Origin: Pseudoalteromonas distincta
GTDB taxonomy: Bacteria > Pseudomonadota > Gammaproteobacteria > Enterobacterales > Alteromonadaceae
Direction of reading: 5' to 3'
DNA length: 64,000 nucleotides
NCBI RefSeq assembly: GCF_000814675.1
Contig: NZ_JWIG01000001.1
Coordinates: 384,471-448,470 of the forward strand
In this document: in pieces, positions 18,704 through 28,679 of the stretch
Numbering within the stretch: the first letter of the stretch is position 1
Layout: each line of letters starts with the position of its first letter
The notes under the pieces: model-generated
The model's database searches: none
Told to the model about the DNA's origin: nothing
Seen by the model: only the letters and a program-made list of their open reading frames with translations
Translations under genes and position numbers: made by a program

Positions 18704-20214
18704 TACTCCCCCTCCGCAACTATTTCATTTCTCGCTGATGTTTTTTTAGGCAAAATATCAGGATTCCAGCCTCCACCTAATGATTTATATAAGCTAACCA
18801 CCGCAAGTGATGCATTAGTGGCGCTATTGTTTAAATTAGTTTGGCTTGCCAGTAAGTGGCGCTGTGCAGTGAGTACACTAAGATAATCTGCAGCACCTTG
18901 CTGGTAAGCTCGCTCAACACTATGTAGTGCTTGTTTATTAAAGTTATATGCTATTTCTACTTTATCGTGGTGATTTTGCTGTGCCGCCCAGCCATCTACT
19001 GCGTTATCTACTTCATGCCATGCTTTGAGTACTGTTTGGCGATAATTTAATGCCGCATTTTTCTCGCGTTCTTTTGTTAATTTAAGTTGTGACTTTAAGC
19101 GTCCACCTTGAAAAATAGGCAAATATACATTGGGCCCAACAGAAAATACGCGTGAGTCCCACGTTGATAAATCGTGCTGCGCATAACCTTCAACACCTAA
19201 TGTACCCGTTAACGTAATACGCGGGTAAAAATCTGCTTGTGCTGCACCAATAGCGGCTACGGCACTGTGTAAATTTGCCTGAGCTTGTAAAATATCTGGG
19301 CGACGTTTTACAAATTCAGATGGGATCACCTTAGGTATACCAGTAGGAATATGTGGCTGTGGTATACGTGCTGCTAATAAAGCATTTAATGCACGCGGTT
19401 GCTCTCCAATTAATAATGCAAGTGCATTCATTAAAGTATTACGACGCTGTGTTACCTCTGGTAATCCCGCATTAATTGTTGCTAGTTCTGCCTGGGCACT
19501 AATAGTTTCAAACCGCGTGCTTACGCCATTTTTTTCACGACTTTGCACAAGGGTTAATATACGCTCTGCAATGCTTTTATTTTCATGTGTGATTTCTAAT
19601 TGTGTTTGCGCACTTCGCAGCAACAAGTAGGCTTTAGCAACTTCGCCCGCGAGGCTGACCCGCACAGCTTCACGTTCAAATAATGACGCTTGCAACATAG
19701 CGATTGCGCCCTCTTCTATTCGTTTATTACGACCCCATAAATCCAGCTCCCAACTGGCATCAAACCCTAGTTGCCAAAAGTTATCAGCATCTGGTGGCGC
19801 ACCAAGTGCGACAAATTTACCGTTTTCGCTAAGACCTTCACGTTTGTAATCAAATCCAGCAGATACGTTTGGCAAACGCTCTGATGATGCTATACCCAAC
19901 GCAGCTCGACTTTGTGCAATTCGACTTGAAGCCATTTGTAAGTCAAGATTACCCAGCTGCGCTTTTTGCTCTAATTCAGTTAAAATAGGGTCGTTTAATA
20001 TAGTCCACCAGTTCCATACTAATTCAGCTTTGTTGCTTTGCTCGCCTTGGCCAAAGTCGGCTGTAGGCGTTACAACCGTGTTATTTATGTTTGCATTAGG
20101 CTCTTCAAATGTAGGACCTACAACACACCCCGATAAAATAGCAATTGACGTAAGTGCTATGGCTGTGTGCCGTGAATAGTTAAAAAGCCTTTTATTAAAA
20201 CGCAGAATTGCCAT
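18703..20214 (-). CDS. NodT-family outer-membrane efflux lipoprotein
   Basis: TolC-like channel subunit. The signal peptide ends in the lipobox LSGC (IAILSGCVVGPTFEEP), and VVGPxxxxP after the cysteine is typical of NodT/OprM-type lipoproteins. Two outer-membrane-efflux repeats follow, with SRIAQSRAALGIASSERLPNV in the first and AAIGAAQADFYPRITLTGTLG and LPIFQGGRL in the second. 503 residues is a normal length. First gene of the efflux operon; the 18-bp operator lies 37 bp upstream of its start. Confidence 0.93.
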   Translation of the reverse strand: MAILRFNKRLFNYSRHTAIALTSIAILSGCVVGPTFEEPNANINNTVVTPTADFGQGEQSNKAELVWNWWTILNDPILTELEQKAQLGNLDLQMASSRIAQSRAALGIASSERLPNVSAGFDYKREGLSENGKFVALGAPPDADNFWQLGFDASWELDLWGRNKRIEEGAIAMLQASLFEREAVRVSLAGEVAKAYLLLRSAQTQLEITHENKSIAERILTLVQSREKNGVSTRFETISAQAELATINAGLPEVTQRRNTLMNALALLIGEQPRALNALLAARIPQPHIPTGIPKVIPSEFVKRRPDILQAQANLHSAVAAIGAAQADFYPRITLTGTLGVEGYAQHDLSTWDSRVFSVGPNVYLPIFQGGRLKSQLKLTKEREKNAALNYRQTVLKAWHEVDNAVDGWAAQQNHHDKVEIAYNFNKQALHSVERAYQQGAADYLSVLTAQRHLLASQTNLNNSATNASLAVVSLYKSLGGGWNPDILPKKTSARNEIVAEGE

Positions 20215-20250
20215 TTCGATATCCCAAATTTAACAATGCAACAAACATGT

Positions 20251-20268
20251 ACTGTACCGCTCGGTTTG
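20251..20268. promoter_or_regulatory. Operator copy 1, upstream of the efflux operon
   Basis: ACTGTACCGCTCGGTTTG, with the dyad ACCG-CT-CGGT at its heart, lies 37-54 bp before the NodT start. The same 18 bases occur in front of the TetR-type gene. An identical dyad-bearing sequence at both divergent promoters is what a local TetR-family repressor site looks like. Confidence 0.75.
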
Positions 20269-20398
20269 ACTTATTAACAGAAAAATTCAACAAATCAATA
20301 TTAGCAAGCTCACAATCATGAATGTATTTTAGAAACAATCAGCTAAGTTATATTAGCGTTACTGAAGTGGACTAGTTACAGAAAACTCAAAGCTTAAA

Positions 20399-20427
20399 TT
20401 GAACTGTACCGCTCGGTTTGGTATGCT
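20399..20427 (+). promoter_or_regulatory. Promoter with operator copy 2, upstream of the tetR-type gene
   Basis: TTGAAC at 20399-20404 and TATGCT at 20422-20427 are separated by 17 bp, a good sigma-70 promoter. The second identical copy of the 18-bp operator spans 20403-20420, filling the spacer, so bound repressor would occlude RNA polymerase. Predicts negative autoregulation. Confidence 0.72.
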
Positions 20428-20462
20428 ATTCGTAATTTAATATCATGTCAAGGTGAAATGTA

Positions 20463-21113
20463 ATGACAAAAGAGCTTACTAATTCCCAAAGCACTACGCC
20501 TCCTAGTGAGCTAGAGCTTGGCGCAAAAGCAAGGACAGTATTACAAGCAGCTCGTAAAATATTTTTAACTCATGGGTTTAACGGTGCAACTACTGATATG
20601 ATCCAACGTGAAGCAGGGGTATCAAAATCGACGGTTTACGCTCACTTTGCAAATAAAGAAACATTATTTTTAGCAGTCATAAAAAGTGAATGCGAAGTAT
20701 TTACGGCTTCAATTCATAATATTACTTTTAAACCGGGCAACTTAACTGAAAACTTACGCCGCTTAGGGTATGCCTACTTACAAGTCGCCTTGGCGGAATC
20801 TGCAATGGCGCTATACCGCGTCGTAATAGCTGAAGCTCCCCGCTTTCCTGCTCTTGGTCATATGTTTTACAACTCAGGTCCGCTTGTAGTTAAAGGTAAA
20901 GTTTCTAAGTACTTAACAGATGCAGTCGCTTCAAACGAGCTTAACTTTGAAACTATTAGCATTGAAGAAGCTACCGATGTATTTGTTGCGTTAATGCGCA
21001 GCGAACTGCATTTGTTATATCTAACTCATCCGGATAAACCAATAACTAAAGATGCGATTGATCGATGGGTTGAAATAACCATCGACTTTTTAGTACGCTC
21101 ATACGGCTGTTAA
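20463..21113 (+). CDS. TetR/AcrR-family regulator of the efflux operon
   Basis: A 216-residue repressor-type protein. The N-terminal helix-turn-helix reads FLTHGFNGATTDMIQREAGVSKSTVYAHFANKETLF, the standard TetR signature, at about residues 34-70; the remaining 140 residues form the ligand-binding domain, which is not conserved enough to name a ligand. Resemblance to AefR-type regulators is weak. It is divergent from the NodT-MFS-HlyD operon, and matching operators in both promoter regions make it the likely controller. Confidence 0.9.
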   Translation: MTKELTNSQSTTPPSELELGAKARTVLQAARKIFLTHGFNGATTDMIQREAGVSKSTVYAHFANKETLFLAVIKSECEVFTASIHNITFKPGNLTENLRRLGYAYLQVALAESAMALYRVVIAEAPRFPALGHMFYNSGPLVVKGKVSKYLTDAVASNELNFETISIEEATDVFVALMRSELHLLYLTHPDKPITKDAIDRWVEITIDFLVRSYGC

Positions 21114-21592
21114 ATATGTAATTATTTAATAGGTAATAACATTATTACGAATGCGTATTTCTTACACGTGTTCGTTTTAAACAAACACTCAAAATCATCG
21201 TATTAAACCTTGCTATGCCTTCTCAGCCTCACAGCCTTATTTCACCTATGCATCAATATATAAACTCGTGGCAGTAAATCGACTATGGAGAGCAGCTTGG
21301 CAAAAATATAAAAGCATGTGGAGTGTTTTGTGTGCAAATTTCGCTCTACAAAAGATGCTTCCCAATTTGGCAATAAATTCGTAACTTTAAAAAATGTAAA
21401 ACTATGTAAGTTTTTTAAACACTGAATTGATATTATTCAGTGTAATTTGTTAAATTTAAATAACTTAAACATAAAAAAAAGAGCTAAAGATCATGCAACT
21501 AATGATTGTAATTTAGCCACCAAGACCGCTATAAGCTTGTGTAATCAGGTCGTAACGCATATTATTGGCAGATTGCATGGAGGATAAGTCGT
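21114..21592. other. Intergenic region before the hybrid kinase
   Basis: 479 bp between two rightward genes. Only ORFs of 20 codons or fewer are present and no strong hairpin, tRNA or operator was found. A GGAGG at 21579-21583 is the ribosome binding site of the next gene. Confidence 0.55.
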
Positions 21593-24265
21593 TTGGTCAT
21601 GAAAACCAGTAAGTTAAGTATAAGATTATTATGGTATATAACACCTCTTGTTATTCTACCACTGCTATTTTTAGGTGGCTTTACGCTCACCAATGTCACT
21701 AATTCAACACAAAAACAAGCTGATTTAATAATGAGCCGTTTTGTTGAGCAACAACAGCAAAAAATATTCAACTATATCGACTCTTTTCACTCTACTGCAA
21801 AACTACTTTCAAATTCGCCAGTACTTAGTGACTTTTTAGCAAACGATATTAGCGCCAACGGTAATTACACCCGAAAACTTGGCGCGCTTATGGATGTATT
21901 TGCCAGTTACAGCGAAGCTTATCCAGATATAATTAGCATTAATTTAGTTTCAGCAAGTGGGAAAAGTGATGCCTACTACTCTAATAACCTAACAACAGCG
22001 CCTAAAAGCTATCCATTTTTTAATCGAGTATTGCAAAGTAATTTAAGTACACAGCAATTTATGATTCAAAAGGACGATGGCACCACGAGCTTATATTTCA
22101 TTCAACGAATTGACAGCGTTGATTACTACTTGAAACGTCCACAGCAGCTTGGTTTTATTGTAATACATATAGAGCCTTCAATACTCAACTCCAGTATTTT
22201 AGAAGCGCCATATAACAACACACTTAATTTAATGTTGACCAAAGACGGGAAAATTTTATTTAGCTCCGACTACAACATGCGCGGCCAATACATAAGCGAA
22301 TATGAACTTAACCAAGTACACGATCTTGCCGATATAGGCATGCTTTCTACCATTGAACTCTCAAGCATAGATAAAATAGAGCGAATGATTTTTGCCGTAC
22401 AAATGCCCGGTGGATATTATTACGTTTCAACCATTCCCAAAGGTGTGCTTTATCAATCAGGTAAAGCCATAAGCTTAATAACAGGCTTAATTGTTATTAT
22501 TTCGATAATCACCCTGCCAATATTAATTTTTATAGTGGTACGTAATTTATTACTTAACCCAATTGAATTATTAGGTGCTGCAAGCCACCGTGTTGGTGAT
22601 GGCGATTTGTCGGTGCACTTACCAGCTCATACAAATGACGAAGTGGGTGTTTTGTTTAACGACTTTAACCACATGGTTAATCAAATTAGACACTACCAGC
22701 AGCAGCTTGAAGAATATAAACACCACCTTGAAGATAAAGTAGAAAGTCGTACTAAAGCACTTGAAGCCATGAACAGCCAACTAGAGCTTGCAATTGGCCA
22801 AGCCGAGCAAGCTAATCAGCTTAAAAGTCGTTTTTTAGCTAATATGAGTCACGAAATACGAACGCCACTTACGGCTATTATGGGCTTTACAGAGCAATTA
22901 CTCCACAACGACAAAGTAGCCAACGACAAACAACATCTAAGCACTATTTTACGTAATTCAAAACACTTACTAGAGTTAATAAATAACATACTCGACTTAT
23001 CTAAAATTGAAGCTGAAAAGCTAGCTGTCGATTTGTCTGCGTTAAACGTAGTGCAGCTTGTGCATGACATTGAATCGATTATTCAACCACTGGCACAAGA
23101 AAAACAATTAACCCTTAATATTGATTACCAACTGCCGCTACCTCGCACCATTTATAGTGATGTGACCCGCTTAAAACAAATACTTATAAATATTGCAAAT
23201 AACGCTGTTAAATTTACCGAAAATGGCAGTGTGTCTATTTGCGTGCATTATTTACAAGCAAGTCAAAAGCTAGAATTTGTAATTAAAGATACCGGCATTG
23301 GGATGTCTGAGCATCAAATAGAGCGTGTGTTTAAACCGTTTGAGCAAGCCGATGCCACAACCACACGCCGTTTTGGTGGTACAGGCCTTGGGTTGTGTAT
23401 TTCTAAAAATTTAGCACTGTTACTTGGTGGCGATGTAACGCTTGAAAGTGAAGTTGGTGTTGGAAGCCGCTTTACAATTAGGGTGTCGTGTCAGTTATCT
23501 GATGATCAACCAATGCTTGAGTTTTTAACGCAGGAAAGCCAGTTAATACCAGAGAAAGACCCTCTCTTATCGTTTGCGACCAATAACTTTGAGGCTAATA
23601 TTTTAGTCGCTGAGGATAACCCTGATAACCAACTATTAATTAAATTATTACTGCAAACTTGGGGCCTTGAACCCGATATTGCTAGTAATGGCGCACAAGC
23701 TGTAGAAATGGCACTCGTTAATGACTATCAGCTTATTATAATGGATATGCAAATGCCTGTAATGGGCGGATTAGAAGCGACTAAAATGCTTCGTCATGCA
23801 GCATACGATGGCCCCATTATTGCCCTTACTGCTAACGTAATGAATCACGATATAGGCACTTACCTAGAAGCTGGCTGCAATAAAGCACTCGCTAAACCCA
23901 TTGATAAAGATGCTCTGGAAAATGTACTCGTAAGCTACCTACATCTTGAAAAGGATAATCAAAATAAGTGGGACAGCTTATTAAAAAGCGAAAAGTTTCA
24001 GCAAATTACTGATAACTATTTAGCCAACTTACCTACTTATTTAGAAGAAGTTAAAACTCTGAAACATTGTAATGACTGGGAAGCATTAAGAGGTATAGCG
24101 CACAGTATTAAAGGTAGTTCTGGGTGCTTTAATTTTGATGAAATTTATCACAGCGCTGCGGCACTTGAAGAAAATTTAAAAAGTAACAATAAAGTGCCAA
24201 GAGACGAGCTGGTAAATAAATTAATAGCAGCCATTGAGCAAGCAATTAGTGGCAAAGTAACCTAA
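21593..24265 (+). CDS. Hybrid sensor histidine kinase with receiver and Hpt domains
   Basis: Inner-membrane phosphorelay kinase of 890 residues. Order: helix near 13-33, a periplasmic Cache-like sensor of about 250 residues, helix near 290-320, HAMP (LLNPIELLGAASHRVGDGDLSV), a coiled coil, HisKA with His420 in NMSHEIRTPL, HATPase with GTGLGLCISK, receiver with Asp718 (MDMQMPVMGG), and Hpt with His837 (AHSIKGSSG). All phosphotransfer residues are present, so it can run a full His-Asp-His relay, but its output regulator is not adjacent. The TTG at 21593 is used because GGAGG lies 9 bp before it; an in-frame ATG at 21599 is the alternative. Stimulus unknown. Confidence 0.93.
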   Translation: MVMKTSKLSIRLLWYITPLVILPLLFLGGFTLTNVTNSTQKQADLIMSRFVEQQQQKIFNYIDSFHSTAKLLSNSPVLSDFLANDISANGNYTRKLGALMDVFASYSEAYPDIISINLVSASGKSDAYYSNNLTTAPKSYPFFNRVLQSNLSTQQFMIQKDDGTTSLYFIQRIDSVDYYLKRPQQLGFIVIHIEPSILNSSILEAPYNNTLNLMLTKDGKILFSSDYNMRGQYISEYELNQVHDLADIGMLSTIELSSIDKIERMIFAVQMPGGYYYVSTIPKGVLYQSGKAISLITGLIVIISIITLPILIFIVVRNLLLNPIELLGAASHRVGDGDLSVHLPAHTNDEVGVLFNDFNHMVNQIRHYQQQLEEYKHHLEDKVESRTKALEAMNSQLELAIGQAEQANQLKSRFLANMSHEIRTPLTAIMGFTEQLLHNDKVANDKQHLSTILRNSKHLLELINNILDLSKIEAEKLAVDLSALNVVQLVHDIESIIQPLAQEKQLTLNIDYQLPLPRTIYSDVTRLKQILINIANNAVKFTENGSVSICVHYLQASQKLEFVIKDTGIGMSEHQIERVFKPFEQADATTTRRFGGTGLGLCISKNLALLLGGDVTLESEVGVGSRFTIRVSCQLSDDQPMLEFLTQESQLIPEKDPLLSFATNNFEANILVAEDNPDNQLLIKLLLQTWGLEPDIASNGAQAVEMALVNDYQLIIMDMQMPVMGGLEATKMLRHAAYDGPIIALTANVMNHDIGTYLEAGCNKALAKPIDKDALENVLVSYLHLEKDNQNKWDSLLKSEKFQQITDNYLANLPTYLEEVKTLKHCNDWEALRGIAHSIKGSSGCFNFDEIYHSAAALEENLKSNNKVPRDELVNKLIAAIEQAISGKVT

Positions 24266-24287
24266 AAGAAAATTTACAAAATAGTAC

Positions 24288-24335
24288 AAGTTCGGTGCGT
24301 TAGCGCTCTATGCTTAAAACGCTAATCACCGACTT
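24288..24335. terminator. Hairpin between the hybrid kinase and rimI
   Basis: Imperfect inverted repeat: AAG, TCGGTG and TTAGCG on the left pair with CGCTAA, CACCGA and CTT on the right, with small bulges. It lies between two convergent genes and is a probable bidirectional terminator. Confidence 0.5.
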
Positions 24336-24338
24336 TAA

Positions 24339-24815
24339 TTATGAAAAGTTTAAACCTAATGCCATGCCCATTAAAATAGCGTCTTCAAAGCCATTTTTGG
24401 CCGGATTATCACTTGGATAGTAGTTTTTACGCACTGACATCTCTGTAAAGCCAGCGTTCTCGTATAGCGCAATAGCCCGCGTATTAGATTCGCGTACTTC
24501 TAAAAAGAGGTTTTCAGCATTTTGCTGTTCACCATATTCAATAAACTGGGCTAACAACTGCCTTGCAATACCCTTACCCTGGTGGCTTGGTGTTACACAA
24601 ATATCCATAAGCGTAAAATCAGGCCCTGCTTTTTCACCAATATAAAAACCAATCATGCTCACCTCATCAAATGCGGCAACATTAAAATAGCGCCCGCCTA
24701 TACATGAACTCATTGTATTTAAAGTCCACGGATGGCTATGACATGCTGTTTCGATGGCCATTAATTGAGGTATTGCAGTTTCATCTACTGATTTAAAGTT
24801 TATCAAGGTGTTCAC
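24339..24815 (-). CDS. rimI: Ribosomal protein S18 alanine N-acetyltransferase RimI
   Basis: GNAT-fold enzyme that acetylates the N-terminal alanine of ribosomal protein S18. The acetyl-CoA loop is VTPSHQGKGIARQLL, followed by LEVRESNTRAIALYENAGF and the RimI-typical NYYPS and EDAILM near the end. 158 residues is close to the E. coli length. It overlaps the upstream small gene by 23 bp, matching the holD-rimI order of other gammaproteobacteria. Confidence 0.92.
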   Translation of the reverse strand: MNTLINFKSVDETAIPQLMAIETACHSHPWTLNTMSSCIGGRYFNVAAFDEVSMIGFYIGEKAGPDFTLMDICVTPSHQGKGIARQLLAQFIEYGEQQNAENLFLEVRESNTRAIALYENAGFTEMSVRKNYYPSDNPAKNGFEDAILMGMALGLNFS

Positions 24816-25098
24816 TCATTAAAGCCCATAAAGCGCGCTTCTCAGAGGCGTTGAGCTGTGGGGTTGGCAATGTAAGCTGATTGTCGTTTAATTGCATCTC
24901 ACTGCCCTGTACAACGCTATTTATAATAATAGGTTCTGCACTGAGTTTAATGTCTGCAAGTAGTTGCTCATTTAGCGTTAAAGAACTAGCTATCGTGCTT
25001 TGCGATAAAGTATTAGCTTGGTCATTTGCTTGAGGACAATAATGCTGATTGAGTTCAAGATTTTCTATATCAAAAATAGCTGCGTAACGTGGATGCAT
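24793..25098 (-). CDS. holD: Probable DNA polymerase III psi subunit HolD
   Basis: A 101-residue protein with no strong motif. The call rests on its place directly upstream of and overlapping rimI, as holD is in E. coli, on its size, and on a C-terminal ALWALMSEHLDKL that resembles the ALWxxIC end of HolD. HolD binds the chi subunit and links the clamp loader to single-stranded DNA binding protein; it diverges fast, so low similarity is expected. If the call is wrong, the gene is an unknown small protein coupled to rimI. Confidence 0.6.
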   Translation of the reverse strand: MHPRYAAIFDIENLELNQHYCPQANDQANTLSQSTIASSLTLNEQLLADIKLSAEPIIINSVVQGSEMQLNDNQLTLPTPQLNASEKRALWALMSEHLDKL

Positions 25099-25162
25099 AA
25101 CAACTCAGTAGATTAGACATTTGAACAATATAAGAAGTAATAAAAACGATGTAAAGAAGAAA

Positions 25163-25239
25163 TGGCAGGGGCGGAGAGATTCGAACTCCCAACCATCGGT
25201 TTTGGAGACCGCTGTTCTACCAATTGGAACTACGCCCCT
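25163..25239 (-). tRNA. tRNA-Trp (anticodon CCA)
   Basis: Read on the minus strand the acceptor stem AGGGGCG pairs with CGCCCCT, the anticodon stem CGGT/ACCG encloses the loop CTCCAAA with anticodon CCA, and the T-arm carries GTTCGAATC. The 3' CCA end is encoded. 77 bases including CCA. Confidence 0.95.
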
Positions 25240-25322
25240 GCAATGACGACGAATTATAGAGAAGTTTCGCCAAAGGTAAAGAGAAAAATCACTCTTTTAG
25301 TTTAACTGCTTTTTAAATAAAC

Positions 25323-25356
25323 AAAACGGCGAATTAGCATGCTAATTCGCCGTTTT
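25323..25356. terminator. Terminator of guaBA
   Basis: Perfect 34-bp palindrome (AAAACGGCGAATTAGCA and its complement) between the guaA stop and tRNA-Trp, flanked by A and T runs. On the minus strand it ends the guaBA transcript and keeps it from reading into the tRNA. Confidence 0.88.
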
Positions 25357-25394
25357 TTAATCACTTAAAATTAGTTAATTAAAACTAAAATTAA

Positions 25395-26972
25395 TTATTC
25401 CCATTCGATAGTTGCAGGTGGTTTACCTGAAATATCGTAAACTACACGAGAAATACCATCAATTTCGTTAATGATACGGTTTGAAACCACACCTAAAAAT
25501 TCATATGGTAAATGTGACCAGCGTGCTGTCATAAAGTCGATTGTTTCTACACAACGAAGTGATACAACCCAATCGTACTTACGTGCATCGCCCATAACCC
25601 CTACCGATTTAACTGGTAAGAATACAGTAAACGCTTGGCTTACTTTATGGTAAAGCTCAGCTTTGTGTAGCTCTTCGATGAAAATCGCATCTGCGCGGCG
25701 TAGTAAATCACAGTACTCTTTTTTGATTTCGCCAAGTACACGTACACCTAAGCCTGGTCCAGGGAAAGGATGACGGTAAAGCATGTCGTACGGTAAACCA
25801 AGTTCTAGACCAATTTTACGCACTTCATCTTTGAATAATTCACGCAATGGCTCAACAAGGCCCATTTTCATGTCATCTGGTAATCCGCCCACATTGTGGT
25901 GAGATTTAATAACATGCGCTTTACCTGTGGCAGATGCCGCAGATTCAATAACGTCAGGGTAAATTGTACCTTGCGCTAACCATTTCGCATTTTTAAGCTT
26001 TTTGGCTTGCTCATCAAATACATTAATAAACGTGTGACCAATGGCTTTACGTTTATCTTCTGGGTCTGACTTACCAGCTAAATCATTTAAAAACTGCTCT
26101 TCAGCTTCAACTTTTACAATGTTTAAGCCAAATTTATTACCAAACATGTCCATCACTTGCTGACCTTCGTTTAAACGAAGTAAACCATTATCAACAAATA
26201 CACATGTTAGCTTTGCGCCAATTGCACGGTGAATAAGCATAGCCACAACTGATGAATCAACACCACCAGAGAGACCTAAAATAACTTCGTCATCACCTAC
26301 AGTTTCTTTAATACGCTCAATAGCATCATCAATGATTTTTGCAGGAGTCCATAATTTTTCACAGCCACAAATATCAATAGCGAAACGCTCAAGCAAACGT
26401 AACCCTTGATGAGTATGCGTTACTTCTGGGTGAAATTGTACGCCGTAAAAACGCTTTTCTTCGTTAGACATTGCAGCATGTGGACAAGTAGATGTTTTAG
26501 CTGTTGTTGTAAAATCAGCTGGAATGTCCATTACTTTATCGCCATGACTCATCCATACGTCAAGTATGCCGTTGCCGCCATCAGTAATATGGTCTTCAAT
26601 TGCATCAAATAATGCACAGCTGCCTACTTTTTCAACTTGTGCGTAGCCAAACTCTTTTTTATCAGAGCTGTGTACACTTCCACCAAGTTGAGCTGCCATT
26701 GTTTGCATACCGTAGCAAATACCTAGCACAGGCACGCCTGCATTAAATACATACTCAGGAGCGCGCGGGCTGTTTTCAAGTGTTGTTGATTCTGGACCAC
26801 CAGAAAGAATAATACCTTGTGGGTTGAACTCGCGGATTTGCTCTTCAGTCACATCCCATGCCCAAAGTTCACAGTAAACACCAATTTCACGCACACGACG
26901 GGCGATTAATTGAGTGTATTGTGAACCAAAGTCTAAAATGAGAATTCGTGAATCGTGAATATCTTTGCTCAT
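25395..26972 (-). CDS. guaA: GMP synthase (glutamine-hydrolysing) GuaA
   Basis: Aminates XMP to GMP with ammonia from glutamine. The class I glutamine amidotransferase domain has [17 protein letters not shown], the GICYGMQ catalytic cysteine and FHPEV; the ATP-pyrophosphatase domain has [13 protein letters not shown], and the C-terminal dimerisation domain ends PPATIEWE. The frame is open 23 codons further upstream to 27041, but [18 protein letters not shown] at 26972 matches the E. coli N-terminus and gives exactly 525 residues, so that ATG is chosen. It follows guaB by about 100 bp. Confidence 0.96.
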   Translation of the reverse strand: MSKDIHDSRILILDFGSQYTQLIARRVREIGVYCELWAWDVTEEQIREFNPQGIILSGGPESTTLENSPRAPEYVFNAGVPVLGICYGMQTMAAQLGGSVHSSDKKEFGYAQVEKVGSCALFDAIEDHITDGGNGILDVWMSHGDKVMDIPADFTTTAKTSTCPHAAMSNEEKRFYGVQFHPEVTHTHQGLRLLERFAIDICGCEKLWTPAKIIDDAIERIKETVGDDEVILGLSGGVDSSVVAMLIHRAIGAKLTCVFVDNGLLRLNEGQQVMDMFGNKFGLNIVKVEAEEQFLNDLAGKSDPEDKRKAIGHTFINVFDEQAKKLKNAKWLAQGTIYPDVIESAASATGKAHVIKSHHNVGGLPDDMKMGLVEPLRELFKDEVRKIGLELGLPYDMLYRHPFPGPGLGVRVLGEIKKEYCDLLRRADAIFIEELHKAELYHKVSQAFTVFLPVKSVGVMGDARKYDWVVSLRCVETIDFMTARWSHLPYEFLGVVSNRIINEIDGISRVVYDISGKPPATIEWE

Positions 26973-27074
26973 GGAGTATCTCGTAAAGTCTGATGCTAAA
27001 TGCCGTTTGTTAATGTAAACGACTAAAAAGAGGGCTTGCAAAGCAAGCCCAGTATATTAAATTAATTACGCTGC

Positions 27075-28544
27075 TTAACCTAAGCGGTAATTTGGTGCTT
27101 CTTTAGTGATTTGCACATCATGAACGTGCGACTCACCCATACCCGCTGAAGTAACACGTACAAATTGTGGTTTTGTATTAAGCTCTTCAATTGTTGCACA
27201 ACCCGTTAAGCCCATAGCACTACGTAAGCCACCTACTTGCTGATGAATAATCGTTGCAATAGGACCTTTGTAAGCTACGCGACCTTCAATACCTTCAGGT
27301 ACTAACTTGTCAGCTTCATTTGATTTTTGGAAGTAACGATCTGATGAACCTTCTTTTTGATCCATCGCGCCCAATGAGCCCATACCACGGTAAGATTTGT
27401 AATAACGGCCTTGGTACAATTCAACTTCACCTGGTGCTTCTTCTGTACCAGCAAGAAGAGAACCCACCATTACACACGATGCACCAGCAACAAGTGCTTT
27501 AACAATATCACCAGAAAAACGAATGCCACCATCAGCAATAACAGGAATGTCGCGACCTTTTAAGCCTTCAACAGCATCTGAAATAGCGGTAATTTGTGGA
27601 ACGCCACAACCGGTAACAATACGTGTAGTACAGATAGAACCAGGGCCGATACCTACTTTAACTGCATCCGCTCCGGCATCAGCTAGTGCAATCGCACCTT
27701 CAGCTGTTGCAATGTTACCTGCAATAATTTGTAAGTCTGGGTACTCTTTGCGAGTTTTAGTAACACGGTCAATAACGCCTTGAGAGTGACCATGCGATGT
27801 ATCGATAAGTAAAACATCAATACCCGCTTCTACTAATGCAGCAATGCGCTCATCAGTACCTGCGCCAACACTTACAGCAGCACCTACACGTAAACGACCT
27901 TGGTCATCTTTACATGCGTCAGGTTTGTCTTGGGCTTTTTGGTAATCTTTTACTGTGATCATGCCTTTAAGTTTAAATTCATCATCAACAACTAAGATTT
28001 TTTCAATGCGGTGTTCGTGCATTAAGCCTAAAATCTCTTCGCGTGCTGCGCCCTCTTTAACGGTAACAAGCTTTTCTTTTTTAGTCATAACGGTAGAAAC
28101 AGGCTGTTCAAGCTTAGTTTCAAAACGCATATCACGACTAGTAACAATGCCTACAAGCACATTGTTGCTGTCGGTAACCGGAAAGCCTGAAAAACCTTTT
28201 TCGTGCGAAAGCTCAATTGCATCTGCAATTGTTAAATCGGCAGTGACCGTTACAGGGTATGAAACAATACCTGCTTCGTAGGTTTTAACTTTACGTACGT
28301 TTTTCGCTTGTTCTTCAATAGTCATGTTTTTATGAATAAAACCAAGACCACCTTCTTGCGCAAGGGCAATAGCTAAACGAGCTTCTGTAACAGTATCCAT
28401 AGATGCTGAAATAAGCGGCAAGTTAAGTTTGATACCACGCGTTAAGCGAGTTGAAATATTTGCCGTGTGTGGCAAAACAGTAGAATGACCAGGTACTAAA
28501 AGTACGTCATCAAAGGTAAGAGCTTCTTTAGCGATTCTAAGCAT
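27075..28544 (-). CDS. guaB: IMP dehydrogenase GuaB
   Basis: Oxidises IMP to XMP, the rate-limiting step to GMP. 489 residues: a TIM barrel split by two CBS domains ([16 protein letters not shown] and the second from about residue 155), the catalytic-cysteine loop [18 protein letters not shown], and the mobile flap with [10 protein letters not shown]. The C-terminus is intact. Upstream member of guaBA; divergent from xseA with 135 bp between the chosen starts. Confidence 0.97.
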   Translation of the reverse strand: MLRIAKEALTFDDVLLVPGHSTVLPHTANISTRLTRGIKLNLPLISASMDTVTEARLAIALAQEGGLGFIHKNMTIEEQAKNVRKVKTYEAGIVSYPVTVTADLTIADAIELSHEKGFSGFPVTDSNNVLVGIVTSRDMRFETKLEQPVSTVMTKKEKLVTVKEGAAREEILGLMHEHRIEKILVVDDEFKLKGMITVKDYQKAQDKPDACKDDQGRLRVGAAVSVGAGTDERIAALVEAGIDVLLIDTSHGHSQGVIDRVTKTRKEYPDLQIIAGNIATAEGAIALADAGADAVKVGIGPGSICTTRIVTGCGVPQITAISDAVEGLKGRDIPVIADGGIRFSGDIVKALVAGASCVMVGSLLAGTEEAPGEVELYQGRYYKSYRGMGSLGAMDQKEGSSDRYFQKSNEADKLVPEGIEGRVAYKGPIATIIHQQVGGLRSAMGLTGCATIEELNTKPQFVRVTSAGMGESHVHDVQITKEAPNYRLG

Positions 28545-28679
28545 TTTGGCAACTTCTCACATGTGGATCTAAGATAAGGAATTGCGGCCAAATTTTAACA
28601 GCGTTGTTGGCATGAGTAAATAATATTTCGCAAATATTTATGATAAAGTAGTGCAATAAATAGTTTTAGGTTGTTTTTT

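Noticed and set aside
21114-21592. Small RNA or hidden gene before the hybrid kinase
   Set aside because: No strong hairpin with a T run, no ORF over 20 codons, no promoter-terminator pair visible by eye.
26973-27041. N-terminal extension of GuaA by 23 residues
   Set aside because: The extension has no family counterpart; the internal ATG gives the exact 525-residue family length and aligns with E. coli.
28545-28679. PurR operator upstream of guaB
   Set aside because: No stretch approaches the ACGCAAACG-type palindrome closely enough.
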